Source: a gamma proteobacterium symbiont of Stewartia floridana
GTDB lineage: Bacteria > Pseudomonadota > Gammaproteobacteria > Chromatiales > Chromatiaceae
Length of the DNA: 64,000 nucleotides
NCBI GenBank assembly: GCA_003676145.1
Contig: NAUB01000020.1
Location: 213,448 to 277,447 of the forward strand
Reading direction: 5' to 3'
Shown: in pieces, positions 1-8,102 of the stretch
Numbering within the stretch: the first letter of the stretch is position 1
Layout: every line of letters starts with the position of its first letter
Translations under genes and position numbers: made by a program
Notes under the pieces: model-generated
Told to the model about the DNA's origin: nothing
Databases searched by the model: none
Seen by the model: only the letters and a program-made list of their open reading frames with translations

Positions 1-890
1 TTGCCGGAGGAGCCCTGCTGCTGGCGCTGATGATCGGCATCCCCCTGGGGCGTCATCTGCTGAAGCCGGTGAAGGCGATCGCTGAGGGGGCCCATGCCCT
101 GACCCGGGGGAACTTCGACATCCGTCTCGAACCTCAAAGCCGTGATGAACTGGGCCGGCTGGTGAATGATTTCAACACCCTGGCGAAGGTGCTCGAGCGC
201 AATGAACAGTTACGCCGTCAAAGCATGGCCGATGTCTCCCACGAACTGCGCACACCCCTGTCGATCCTTCGCGGTGACATCGAAGCGATTCAGGACGGGG
301 TTCGCCCTCTGGATCAAAAACAGATGGCCAGACTGCACAATACCGTGATGGTGCTCAGCCGCCTGGTCAACGACCTGTATGATCTGGCCCTGGTGGATGC
401 GGGCGCCCTGACCTATCAGAAGTCGATCATCGATCTTTCCGAGATCATTCAGGAGGCCTCTGACGCGGCCGAGGGTGAATTTGCTAACAAGCAGATCCTG
501 CTCTCAACCAAGGTTGACGAAGGGCTGGCAGTTTTCGGCGATGAACGACGCCTCCGGCAGGTCATCGACAATCTGTTGAAGAACAGCCTGCGCTATACTG
601 ACAGCGGTGGTGAATGCCGACTCACCGCACACCGAAAGGGAGAGCGGATCTTCATCAACCTGGAGGATTCAGCCCCCAGTGTGAGCCAGCATGAACTGCC
701 CAGACTGTTTGAGCGCTTCTACCGGGTGGAGGCGTCCCGTAACCGCAGCCGTGGCGGCGCCGGACTCGGCCTTGCCATCTGCAAAACCATTGTCAGTGCC
801 CATGAGGGTGAAATCATTGCCCAGGCCTCACGTCTGGGTGGAGTACGCATGCATATCAACCTTCCGGCTGAGAACCCGATCGATGAGTGA
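1..890 (+). CDS. baeS: BaeS-type sensor histidine kinase (5' end cut by window)
   Basis: Membrane sensor kinase of a two-component system; only the C-terminal part is present because the reading frame is open to base 3. The visible part starts inside a hydrophobic segment, then a HAMP linker, a HisKA dimerisation/phosphoacceptor domain (motif SHELRTPL, codons near base 240) and a HATPase_c domain with N box ([11 protein letters not shown]) and G box (GGAGLGLAI). The wording around the His box, including IQDGVRPL, is close to BaeS of enteric bacteria. The stop overlaps the start of the next gene by 8 bp, so the pair is translationally coupled, in the same order as E. coli baeSR. BaeSR responds to envelope stress and toxic compounds in E. 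coli; the signal here is unknown. Confidence 0.85.
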   Translation, partial: AGGALLLALMIGIPLGRHLLKPVKAIAEGAHALTRGNFDIRLEPQSRDELGRLVNDFNTLAKVLERNEQLRRQSMADVSHELRTPLSILRGDIEAIQDGVRPLDQKQMARLHNTVMVLSRLVNDLYDLALVDAGALTYQKSIIDLSEIIQEASDAAEGEFANKQILLSTKVDEGLAVFGDERRLRQVIDNLLKNSLRYTDSGGECRLTAHRKGERIFINLEDSAPSVSQHELPRLFERFYRVEASRNRSRGGAGLGLAICKTIVSAHEGEIIAQASRLGGVRMHINLPAENPIDE

Positions 891-1569
891 GCCAAGTCGT
901 ATCCTGATCGTTGAAGACGAACCTGCCCTGGCGAACCTGCTGGAAGACTATCTGAGGGCGGCCGGCTTTCGCACCGACGCGATGAGAGAGGGTATCGGGG
1001 TGGTGGAAGCCGTGCGCGACAATCCACCCGACCTGATACTGCTCGACCTGATGTTACCGGGTAAGGACGGCCTGGAGATCTGCCGGGAGATCCGGGCATT
1101 CTCCGACCTGCCGATCGTCATGGTGACCGCCCGGGTCGAGGAGATCGACCGGTTGCTCGGCCTTGAACTGGGAGCCGATGACTATATCTGCAAACCCTAC
1201 AGCCCGAGGGAGGTGGTATTGCGGGTTAAAGCGATTCTGCGGCGCTTGCAACCAGTGAAAGAGCAGGCAGAGAGCGTGGCCGGCCTTGCGCTCGATGAGA
1301 GCCGTTTTTCCGCCAGCTACCGGGGTGTCACCCTGGAACTGACGCCGGTTGAGTTCCGCCTGCTCAAGACCTTCACGGATCAGCCAGGCCGGGTCTACTC
1401 GCGCACCCAGTTGATGGATCACCTCTACACCGATCAGCGGGTGGTCAGCGATCGCACCGTCGACACCCACGTCAAGAATCTGCGTAAAAAACTCAATGCG
1501 GTCAGCCCCGAGGAAGAGATCATCCGCTCCATCTACGGAATCGGCTACAAACTCGAACTGGCTTTGTGA
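883..1569 (+). CDS. baeR: BaeR-type OmpR-family response regulator
   Basis: DNA-binding response regulator, 228 aa, partner of the kinase just upstream (8-bp overlap, ATGAGTGA). A receiver domain (residues about 6-120) has the acidic pair E11/D12, phosphoacceptor D55 in LLDLMLPG, a conserved T in MVTAR and K in ICKPYSP. A winged-helix OmpR domain follows (about 130-228), with the recognition region ending in [11 protein letters not shown]. The ATG at 883 is chosen because it begins the receiver fold and couples to baeS. Known targets of BaeR in enterics are RND efflux genes; no such target is adjacent here, although an RND pump lies at 25-29 kb. The last base of its stop codon is also the first base of a 38-bp inverted repeat. 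Confidence 0.88.
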   Translation: MSEPSRILIVEDEPALANLLEDYLRAAGFRTDAMREGIGVVEAVRDNPPDLILLDLMLPGKDGLEICREIRAFSDLPIVMVTARVEEIDRLLGLELGADDYICKPYSPREVVLRVKAILRRLQPVKEQAESVAGLALDESRFSASYRGVTLELTPVEFRLLKTFTDQPGRVYSRTQLMDHLYTDQRVVSDRTVDTHVKNLRKKLNAVSPEEEIIRSIYGIGYKLELAL

Positions 1570-1606
1570 TTTTTAAGTCCGCAAATGAACGCGAATAAAC
1601 GCAAAT
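1569..1606 (+). repeat. left 38-bp inverted repeat flanking the toxin-antitoxin pair
   Basis: This 38-bp segment is the exact reverse complement of 2672-2709. The core reads CCGCAAATGAACGCGAAT. It starts on the last base of the baeR stop codon. About 12 bp further in, AATCGGTATT (1619-1628) is also found inverted as AATACCGATT (2658-2667), so the mirrored structure extends imperfectly. The same core occurs in intergenic palindromes at 18102-18198 and 35550-35678 and as a single arm at 17068-17098. Confidence 0.93.
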
Positions 1607-1669
1607 TGTAACTTTCCCAATCGGTATTATTTCTTCGTTGCCGCACTTTTGAAAAACAGATTGTGGGTC

Positions 1670-1738
1670 AGCACTCAATAGAGTGGACCACTACGCAATT
1701 GTACGGAAATACGCTGTACATTTTCTTTAATGAGTGCT
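1670..1738 (+). promoter_or_regulatory. candidate operator region of the toxin-antitoxin pair
   Basis: Two nested inverted repeats lie upstream of the antitoxin start. The outer one is AGCACTCA (1670-1677) with TGAGTGCT (1731-1738). The inner one is TTGTAC (1699-1704) with TGTACA (1715-1720). Ribbon-helix-helix antitoxins of this family, alone or with the toxin, usually repress their own promoter at palindromes, so these are plausible operator sites. No convincing -35/-10 pair was assigned. Confidence 0.4.
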
Positions 1739-1803
1739 AGTGTGCCAGATATGACCAATCCGGCTACTAAGTCACCGGATAAGCACTGAGAGAGACGGCG
1801 AAA

Positions 1804-2073
1804 ATGGCCACATCACGCATTGATATGCGCATTGACGATGAGATCAAGGCAGCGGCAGAGAAGGCGGCAGCGCTATCAGGCACGAAGAGTCTGACTGAGT
1901 ATATCGTTCGTCTGATTGAAAAAGATGCTCAGCGAGTGATCAGTGAGTATGAATCCATAGCGGTCAAAGACGACATTTTCGACCGCTTTATGAACGCTTG
2001 TGAAGCAGCTGAAGAACCAAATCGAAAGCTACGTGAGGCAAAGGATTATGCAAAAGAGCGCGGTATCAGGTGA
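1804..2073 (+). CDS. tacA: DUF1778 (TacA-type) antitoxin
   Basis: Small 89-aa antitoxin of a type II system. The N-terminal 50 residues (ATSRIDMRIDDEIKAAAEKA, then SLTEYIVRLIEKDAQRVI) match the ribbon-helix-helix fold of DUF1778 proteins, which bind operator DNA as dimers. The acidic C-terminal tail (about 55-89) would wrap and neutralise the GNAT toxin. It is followed by the toxin gene with a 4-bp overlap (GTGA), the usual arrangement. Regulation is probably autorepression through the palindromes at 1670-1738. Length is normal for the family (85-100 aa) and the gene looks intact. Confidence 0.88.
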   Translation: MATSRIDMRIDDEIKAAAEKAAALSGTKSLTEYIVRLIEKDAQRVISEYESIAVKDDIFDRFMNACEAAEEPNRKLREAKDYAKERGIR

Positions 2074-2597
2074 AACCTAAATCACGATTTGTAGAGCTTG
2101 ATAAAACACGACATGAGCGCACTTCCTTCGACTGTGGCATAAATTTGTTGAACGAATTTATCCGGCGCTCAGCCGCTCGCCACAGAGCGGCCGGGGTTAG
2201 CAAAACGATGGTCTTGCCCGCCAATGCAGTCGAAGGTGAAAAAGCGGCCATTTGCGCTTATTACACCCTCTCCCATACTCAAATCGAGCGGCAGACACTG
2301 CCCCCCACATTAGTCAAAAAGCTTCCCCGATATCCTGTGCCAGTATTGCTTTTGGCACAGCTGGCCGTGCATAAAGAGTCTCAAGGAGAGGGGCTTGGCA
2401 AGGTGACACTGATCAGGGCGCTTCGACATTGTCTTGAAATCAACGTACATCTACCATCTTACGCGGTGATCGTGGATGCATTGACTGAAGAAGTACAAAG
2501 TTTCTATGAGCAATATGGATTTCAGGTGTTGGACCGGCACAACAGCCATATCCGGCTCTTCCTACCCATGAAAACCGTGGAAAAGCTGTTTTCCTAG
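2070..2597 (+). CDS. tacT: GNAT-family (TacT-type) toxin
   Basis: A 175-aa GNAT acetyltransferase. Characterised members of this family (TacT, AtaT, KacT) block translation by acetylating the amino group of charged tRNAs; that activity here is inferred. The acetyl-CoA pyrophosphate-binding loop is SQGEGLG (about 104-110) after the beta-4 strand LLLAQLAV. The conserved tyrosine expected at the active site is in FYEQYGF (Y149). The start is a GTG overlapping the antitoxin stop by 4 bp, which fits coupled expression. The reading frame is full length with no frameshift. Its stop codon lies inside a 21-bp sequence that recurs exactly near the right end of the window. Confidence 0.88.
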   Translation: MKPKSRFVELDKTRHERTSFDCGINLLNEFIRRSAARHRAAGVSKTMVLPANAVEGEKAAICAYYTLSHTQIERQTLPPTLVKKLPRYPVPVLLLAQLAVHKESQGEGLGKVTLIRALRHCLEINVHLPSYAVIVDALTEEVQSFYEQYGFQVLDRHNSHIRLFLPMKTVEKLFS

Positions 2598-2614
2598 GGC
2601 CTGTTAACACTAAT
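2594..2614 (+). repeat. 21-bp exact repeat, copy 1
   Basis: A 21-bp segment containing GGGCCTGTTAACACTAAT is identical to 63903-63923, and both are on the plus strand. Here it includes the toxin stop codon TAG. GTTAAC in the middle is itself a palindrome. After the shared 21 bp the two contexts diverge. It may be the conserved end of a dispersed element; nothing else identifies it. Confidence 0.8.
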
Positions 2615-2671
2615 ATAAGGCGCACAGGGACATCTCCGAGCATCTGGCAATCACGCCAATACCGATTTTAT

Positions 2672-2709
2672 ATTTGCGTTTATTCGCGTTCATTTGCGGA
2701 CTTAAAAAT
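2672..2709 (-). repeat. right 38-bp inverted repeat flanking the toxin-antitoxin pair
   Basis: Exact reverse complement of 1569-1606. It ends one base before the stop codon (2710-2712) of the convergent DUF1566 gene. It shares its core with the intergenic palindromes at 18.1 and 35.6 kb. Confidence 0.93.
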
Positions 2710-4131
2710 TCAATCAACATCCCGCACACAACGGGCATAGTTGAAGATCCGGGTTTCATCCCGCTGCCCTCCCCTTGCCCGCCAGCGGGCCGGGTTGCCG
2801 GTTTTTGGATCGCTGCGCTGCGCCCCGGCGCCATGCACATCCTCACCCTCCACCGAGGTACAGGGGCCGAAACAGATGTAACTGGCCATGGCGGGATTCT
2901 CCCCATGGGTGGTGGATGACCAGAACCAGCCCGCCTTATCCTGTTGCCGGAAGCGCTTTGGATCGATCGCCGGCTCGCTGTAGCGGTAGTCGACCAGGGT
3001 CTGCAGTTCTTTGATATTCGGCAATCGCCAATCCTGATAACCGGCCATTTCCAGGCCTTCACAGTAGGCCAACGCCTGGGACCAGTCCCGGGGTTGCCCA
3101 TCATCGCTCGCTTGCCACATCAACTCCATCGCCGCATCGGTCACCGTTCCGTTGCGGTTGTCCTGCAACAGATTGTCGCCCCAGGGCTCTCCGCTGACAC
3201 AACGGTAGAAGAGGCGGGTATGCCCCTGCCCTGGGGCCGCCTTGATCCGGCCATCGAGAAAGTTGAAGAAGAAGTAGTGGGTGGTGTCCGGATTGAGTGC
3301 GATCTCACCCACATACGCCGTCGACGACCAGGTCTGCCCCATCATGGATACATTGTGGGTGTCACGATAGGGGTCATTCCTCAGCACTTCCGGCCCCGGC
3401 TCAGCAAACTCAAAAAAGCGCTCATCGATATAGCGCTGCCGTCCCTCCGGATGACGCCAATGCGATATGGAAAACAGCTCGGTTATGCTGGGAAGACGCC
3501 AATCCCCGCTACCTGCCAGTTCGAGACGACTGCAGGCTGACTGTGCATCCAGATAGCTGAGACGCTGTGCGTTATGGGCCTGCTGCCAACGCAAGCCCGT
3601 CACCAGGTCGGAGACCGTACCATCACGATTGTCCCGATAGGCAAGCCTGGTGCTGTAGTGACCGTCCTGCCCCCTGAATCGCTGTTGGGTATCTTTACAG
3701 GCCACTCTCTGACGATTATTGAAGCAGCCGAACTGTCCAGTGTCAGGCACCTTGGCTCGGGCAGCCAAAGCCTTGTCGGCTGGCCGCGATGGCGAGGGCT
3801 GTTCCGGCTCGACCTCTATCACCATCGGCTCAACCCTTCGCCTTGGCTCATCTGCTTGAGGCTGTCTCGCTCCAGCGGGTGGCGGGCCCAATCCACGTCG
3901 GTCAGGGACGCAGACGAGACCTTCAGGAACGTTTCGGCAGCGGCCTTCAACGGCACCATGGGGCGCCCGGAAGGCGCAGGCTGAACCCGGCCGCTGGTCG
4001 TCGCAGGCCTCGATCGCTTCAACCGGCGGGCCACCTGCGGGAGGTCGCCTGCCATCCTGCCGAAACTGTGCTTCCACAGCGGATGCAGAAACAACAGTCG
4101 AGAGTACAAAACCAATCCACAGCGTCTTCAT
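2710..4131 (-). CDS. secreted protein with two DUF1566 (Lcl C-terminal) domains
   Basis: A 473-aa protein of unknown function. The start at 4131 is chosen because a GAGGTG ribosome-binding site precedes it and a signal peptide follows directly (MKTLWIGFVLSTVVSASAVEA). After a Cys-containing segment and a Pro/Arg-rich linker (about 20-140) come two tandem DUF1566 domains. The first contains NRDGTVSDLVTGLRWQQ and WRLPSITEL; the second contains NRNGTVTDAAMELMWQ and WRLPNIKEL, each ending in an aromatic-rich block (TWSSTAY, FWSSTTH) and a Cys. DUF1566 has a C-type-lectin-like fold in known members, so a cell-surface or periplasmic binding role is possible. It is convergent with baeR and the toxin-antitoxin pair, and likely monocistronic. 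Confidence 0.75.
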   Translation of the reverse strand: MKTLWIGFVLSTVVSASAVEAQFRQDGRRPPAGGPPVEAIEACDDQRPGSACAFRAPHGAVEGRCRNVPEGLVCVPDRRGLGPPPAGARQPQADEPRRRVEPMVIEVEPEQPSPSRPADKALAARAKVPDTGQFGCFNNRQRVACKDTQQRFRGQDGHYSTRLAYRDNRDGTVSDLVTGLRWQQAHNAQRLSYLDAQSACSRLELAGSGDWRLPSITELFSISHWRHPEGRQRYIDERFFEFAEPGPEVLRNDPYRDTHNVSMMGQTWSSTAYVGEIALNPDTTHYFFFNFLDGRIKAAPGQGHTRLFYRCVSGEPWGDNLLQDNRNGTVTDAAMELMWQASDDGQPRDWSQALAYCEGLEMAGYQDWRLPNIKELQTLVDYRYSEPAIDPKRFRQQDKAGWFWSSTTHGENPAMASYICFGPCTSVEGEDVHGAGAQRSDPKTGNPARWRARGGQRDETRIFNYARCVRDVD

Positions 4132-4409
4132 GCTACACCTCAGGGCTTTAACCATTCTCTAGTGGGCCTCTGGTGGATAAGTCTACTCATCGAATTAGGA
4201 GAGAATATGGAGAAAGCGGTCATTTAATGTGAAACGGAATACCCGCTTTGCACACTTGAATAGGGCATCTGCGAGCAATGACCCAGCTGGCAAATCGGCA
4301 ATTTCAAAGCAGAGCCTGTTTAGCCCCTTAAGCAACAATCACTCTTGCCACCAATCGGGCGCTGATTTTCAACAGGTTGCAGCCCAACGCATCCGCAATA
4401 GATCGATAT

Positions 4410-5780
4410 TCAGCGCTTATCCTTGAACTCAATCTCCAATGACTTGAGCTTGCGATAGAGATGAGTCCGCTCCATGCCCACCTCTTTCGCCATGCGTGAG
4501 ATATTGCCCTCGTGCTGCTTGAGCTGATACTCCAGGTAGACCTTTTCAAACTCCTCTCTGGCCTGGCGCAGGGGCTGATCCAGAGAGACAGGGGATTCCG
4601 GACCGACCAGCGAGCCGCCCAGCTCCGGAGCACCCATCGACGACTCTACCTCCTCCTGGGAGATCTCGCTGCCGGCACCCAGGATCAACAACCGCTGCAC
4701 CAGGTTTTTCAGCTCCCGCACATTGCCATGCCAGGGGTGGTTGCGCAGGGTGTTCTGGGCGCCCACGTTGAAGTGACGATAGGGCAGCTTCTCATGGGTG
4801 ACATACCAGTCCACGTAGAAGTTGAGCAGCTCAGGAACATCCTCCGCATGCTCCCGCAGCGGTGGCACATGCAGGGGCACCACATTCAGATGATAGAAGA
4901 GATCCTCGCGGAAAGTGTCATCCTGCACCGCCTCTTCCAGGTTGTGCTGGGTGGCGGCGATGATGCGCACGTCGATACTTACCGGCTCGCTGCCACCGAC
5001 CCGCATGAAGCGTCCGGTGTCGAGAGCGCCTACCAGTTGCGACTGGGCCTCCAGATCCATGTCTGCCACTTCATCGAGAAACAGGGTACCGCCCACCGCC
5101 TGCTCCAGCCGACCGTAGTGGATACGTCCATCCTCTTCGCTGCCGAACAGCTCCTGGGCGGCATTGCCCTTGACGATGGCGCTGACATTGACCTCCACGA
5201 AGGGGCGGTCGCGACGCAGGCTTTGCGAGTGCAGATAGCGCGCCAGGGTCTCCCGGCCACTGCCCGGCTCGCCGGTCACCAGCACCCAGGTATCGTGTTG
5301 GGCGATGCGTTTCACCTGCTCTCTGAGACGCTGCATCACGGTACTTCTGCCAGTCGGTTCATGCACCGCATGCACATGCTTGCGCAGCCCGACGTTCTCC
5401 TGTTTGAGCTGCTCAGCCTCCAAGGCCCGTTCCACGGTGAGCAGCAGTTTGGCCAGCGAGAGCGGCTTCTCAAGAAAGTCATAGGCGCCGAGCCGGGTCG
5501 CTTCCACCGCCGTCTCCACCGTGCCGTGGCCCGACATCATGATCACCGGACAGGGCAGTCCGTCATCCTCACCCCACTCTTTGAGCAGTGTGATGCCATC
5601 CATATCCGGCATCCAGATATCGAGCAATATCAACTCCGGGCGGCGTTCCCGCAGTGCCTGTCGCGCACTCTTGCCGTCTTCCGCCATGGAAACCTCATAG
5701 GACTCATCCTGCAGAATCTCTTTGACAAGATTGCGAATGTCCGGCTCATCATCCACCACAAGGATGTAGGCCTTACTCAT
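4410..5780 (-). CDS. ntrX: NtrX-like response regulator, AAA+ domain lacking GAFTGA
   Basis: A 456-aa NtrC-family regulator paired with the NtrY-like kinase upstream (87-bp gap). The receiver domain (1-120) has D10/D11, phosphoacceptor D54 and K105. The AAA+ domain (about 145-375) keeps Walker B (GTLFLDEVAD, 231-240), but Walker A reads GEPGSGRE (170-177), with Arg where Lys is expected. Where sigma-54 activators carry GAFTGA, this protein has ELFGSEEDGRIHYGRLEQA (210-228), so the sigma-54 contact loop is missing. A Fis-type helix-turn-helix closes the protein (ISRMAKEVGMERTHLYRKL, near 427-445). The ATG at 5780 follows GAGGAGAG. It probably controls nitrogen- or redox-related genes without direct sigma-54 activation; that is inference. 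Confidence 0.85.
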   Translation of the reverse strand: MSKAYILVVDDEPDIRNLVKEILQDESYEVSMAEDGKSARQALRERRPELILLDIWMPDMDGITLLKEWGEDDGLPCPVIMMSGHGTVETAVEATRLGAYDFLEKPLSLAKLLLTVERALEAEQLKQENVGLRKHVHAVHEPTGRSTVMQRLREQVKRIAQHDTWVLVTGEPGSGRETLARYLHSQSLRRDRPFVEVNVSAIVKGNAAQELFGSEEDGRIHYGRLEQAVGGTLFLDEVADMDLEAQSQLVGALDTGRFMRVGGSEPVSIDVRIIAATQHNLEEAVQDDTFREDLFYHLNVVPLHVPPLREHAEDVPELLNFYVDWYVTHEKLPYRHFNVGAQNTLRNHPWHGNVRELKNLVQRLLILGAGSEISQEEVESSMGAPELGGSLVGPESPVSLDQPLRQAREEFEKVYLEYQLKQHEGNISRMAKEVGMERTHLYRKLKSLEIEFKDKR

Positions 5781-5867
5781 ACTCGACTCTCCTCAGTGTG
5801 CCTCGTTATCGATTTTGTGACATGCAGAGCCATCCGCGTTGCTCGTCGTTCATTTGCAACTACCAAA

Positions 5868-8102
5868 CTACTCTCCTCGCACCTTGATTGGCGCATTTTC
5901 AGCCGCAACAGGATCAATTGGATTGGTCTCACCAGGCCCGGGATCCACCAACATCGGCAACTGCATCACCAGGCAGGCACCTTTATCGCAATTCTCTGCC
6001 CAGATGATACCGCCATGCTCCTCAACAATCTTCTTGACGATGGCCAACCCCAGCCCGGTACCCTTCTGCTTGGTTGTAACATAGGGTTCGAACAGCTGCT
6101 GCATCATCTCCTGGGGTATACCAGGACCGTTATCCTGCACCCGCAACTCATAGTTGGGATGTTCATCGCGCTTCACCACTTTTGAGATCAGACTCACCTC
6201 AGCATCCGGCACACCTTCCAGTGCCTCGACCGCATTCTTCAGCAGATTATGCACCACTTGCCTGATACGCAACGGATCGGCTTCCACACGCGCCTGCTCG
6301 GCACTCATCTCCACATCAAACTTGATCCCCTGATTACCCCGATAGAGATCAAACACCTCGCTAACCAGATGCTCCAACTCTACCGGCTTGGCGGCCATCT
6401 GCGGCGGCTTGGCGTACTCCGAGAAGTCATTCACCATGCTCTTCATCGCTTCGACCTGCTGCACAATGGTGTGGGTGGCCCGATCCAGCACCTGGGCATC
6501 CTGCTCCGGCATACTCTTGAGGTACTTGTGTCTCAATCGCTCGGCTGAAAGCTGTATCGGGGTCAGGGGATTTTTGATTTCATGGGCAAGACGTCTGGCC
6601 ACCTCACCCCAGGCTGCATCGCGCTGGGCACGGATCAACGCAGTAACATCATCGAACAACACAATGTGGCCGATTCGGCCATTCGGCTGGGCAAACGGCG
6701 TGGTCCGGCAGATCAATACTTTCCGTCCCTCACCACCGAACAGGGTCAACTCACCCCGCCACTCTTTCTCCATCTCACCCAAGGGCGCCTCGAGTCCATC
6801 GGCAAACTGCCTCAGGATAGGGGAGTCCTGGCCAATGTTGCCGATCGATTCGCCGGCCACCTGATTCATGTTGACCCCGAGAATCTTGCCGGCCGCCGGG
6901 TTGGCGGTACGCAGTTTGCGCTGCGCGTCGAAAGTCAAAACACCGGATGAGAGTCGCGCCAGCACGGTCTCGAGATAGGCCCGCTGTCCCTCCACCTCTC
7001 GCTGACTTCGATCCGCCTGATCCCGCGCCTGACGGATTCGCCGGGTCATCGCGTTGAAGGAGGCGACCAGAAAGGCCAGCTCATCCGCGCGCCTGGGAAC
7101 CGGCAGCTGGCGATCGTAATCCCCGCCGGCGACCGCCTTGGTACCGGCCGCGATATTGGCAATCGGCGCCACCAGACGCCGGGCGGAGAAGAAGGCGGCC
7201 CAGACCGCCGACAGTACCGCGAAGATCAACACCAGGGAGAGGGTCAGGGAGAAATTCCGTTTCAGTGACTGACGCAGAAAGGAGAGCTCCTTATAACGGT
7301 TGTATGCCAACTCCAGCTTCTCCGAGAGCACACTGACCCGCTCCGATGCCGGATAGAGCCCCTGGATGATCAGCGGCCTGCCCAGTGGATCGGCGACTGC
7401 CACCCGGATCATCAGTTCATCCTTGTCCCGCGCCAGACCCACATAGCTGTTACCTTCCCGCAGACGCTGCATGATGTAGTCGTCCGGCTTGGCTGGCACC
7501 AGCTCATCCGCCACCGCATTGGAGTAGGCGATGATCTGCCCGCCGGGATCGCTCAGGGACAGCTCCAGCGCACCGGACTGCTGACGCAGCCGCGCAATGG
7601 TCAGGGAGAGCGCCGACTCTGAGGTATCGGCAATACTCAACAGCTGCTGTTCGGTATATTTCAGCCAGACCCTCTGATTCAGTGCCAGCGAGGCCTGACC
7701 CAATTCCCGGGCATCCTCCATCGCCTGGTCGATCTGCACATCGAACCAGCTGTCGATGCCCCCTTGCAGAAAGCTGAAGGAGTAGTAGTAGACCACGCCG
7801 ACCGGCGTCAACGCGATCAGGGTGAAGATCACCACCATCCGCAGGGTAAGCCGGGAGCCTGCACTGTGCCGAAGATACTGGCGAATCAAGCGGATCGAGT
7901 TGTAGGTGATCAACACGAACAGCACAAACATGCCGGCCAGGTTGAAGATCAACAGCGGTACGAAATAGCGACTCAGCTCGGCAGAGTTCTGTACGGCACT
8001 GCTCATCAGATGCAGACTGACCAGCAGCAGGATCAGCAGCAGGCCGACTGAGAGTCCGCCCAGACGTAAACGACTCAGGGTTGAAGGGGCCATTGGGACC
8101 AT
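5868..8102 (-). CDS. ntrY: NtrY-like membrane sensor histidine kinase
   Basis: A 744-aa sensor kinase. Two transmembrane segments are near residues 15-40 and 45-75 and a third region near 90-115 (MVVIFTLIALTPVGVVYYY). An extracytoplasmic part follows, then a membrane pass before a HAMP domain (ARRLVAPIANIAAGTKAVAGGDYDRQLP), a PAS domain (AYLETVLARLSSGVLTFDAQ), a HisKA domain with HEIKNPLTPIQLSAERL, and a HATPase_c domain with NLLKNAVEAL and GTGLGLAIVKKI. This order matches NtrY. It overlaps the upstream DUF4390 gene by 28 bp (or 19 bp if the alternative ATG at 8093 is used) and precedes ntrX, so kinase and regulator are expressed together. Its ligand is unknown; NtrY relatives respond to nitrogen status or redox state. 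Confidence 0.85.
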   Translation of the reverse strand: MVPMAPSTLSRLRLGGLSVGLLLILLLVSLHLMSSAVQNSAELSRYFVPLLIFNLAGMFVLFVLITYNSIRLIRQYLRHSAGSRLTLRMVVIFTLIALTPVGVVYYYSFSFLQGGIDSWFDVQIDQAMEDARELGQASLALNQRVWLKYTEQQLLSIADTSESALSLTIARLRQQSGALELSLSDPGGQIIAYSNAVADELVPAKPDDYIMQRLREGNSYVGLARDKDELMIRVAVADPLGRPLIIQGLYPASERVSVLSEKLELAYNRYKELSFLRQSLKRNFSLTLSLVLIFAVLSAVWAAFFSARRLVAPIANIAAGTKAVAGGDYDRQLPVPRRADELAFLVASFNAMTRRIRQARDQADRSQREVEGQRAYLETVLARLSSGVLTFDAQRKLRTANPAAGKILGVNMNQVAGESIGNIGQDSPILRQFADGLEAPLGEMEKEWRGELTLFGGEGRKVLICRTTPFAQPNGRIGHIVLFDDVTALIRAQRDAAWGEVARRLAHEIKNPLTPIQLSAERLRHKYLKSMPEQDAQVLDRATHTIVQQVEAMKSMVNDFSEYAKPPQMAAKPVELEHLVSEVFDLYRGNQGIKFDVEMSAEQARVEADPLRIRQVVHNLLKNAVEALEGVPDAEVSLISKVVKRDEHPNYELRVQDNGPGIPQEMMQQLFEPYVTTKQKGTGLGLAIVKKIVEEHGGIIWAENCDKGACLVMQLPMLVDPGPGETNPIDPVAAENAPIKVRGE

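Larger units (their letters stand above)
1569..2709. mobile_element. candidate cassette: toxin-antitoxin pair inside an inverted repeat
   Basis: The 1141-bp segment is bounded by perfect 38-bp inverted repeats and holds nothing but a DUF1778/GNAT toxin-antitoxin pair with its upstream region. No transposase is present. Each end abuts a stop codon: baeR on the left, the DUF1566 gene on the right. No flanking target-site duplication was recognised. Because the same arms form compact palindromes elsewhere in this window, the simplest reading is that the pair entered the loop of such an intergenic palindrome. The alternative is a non-autonomous mobile unit with these arms as its ends. Both readings are inference. 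Confidence 0.45.

Noticed and set aside
4512..6185. A long 557-codon plus-strand frame opposite ntrX and ntrY.
   Set aside because: It is antisense to two genes with complete domain motifs and has His/Gln-rich shadow composition.
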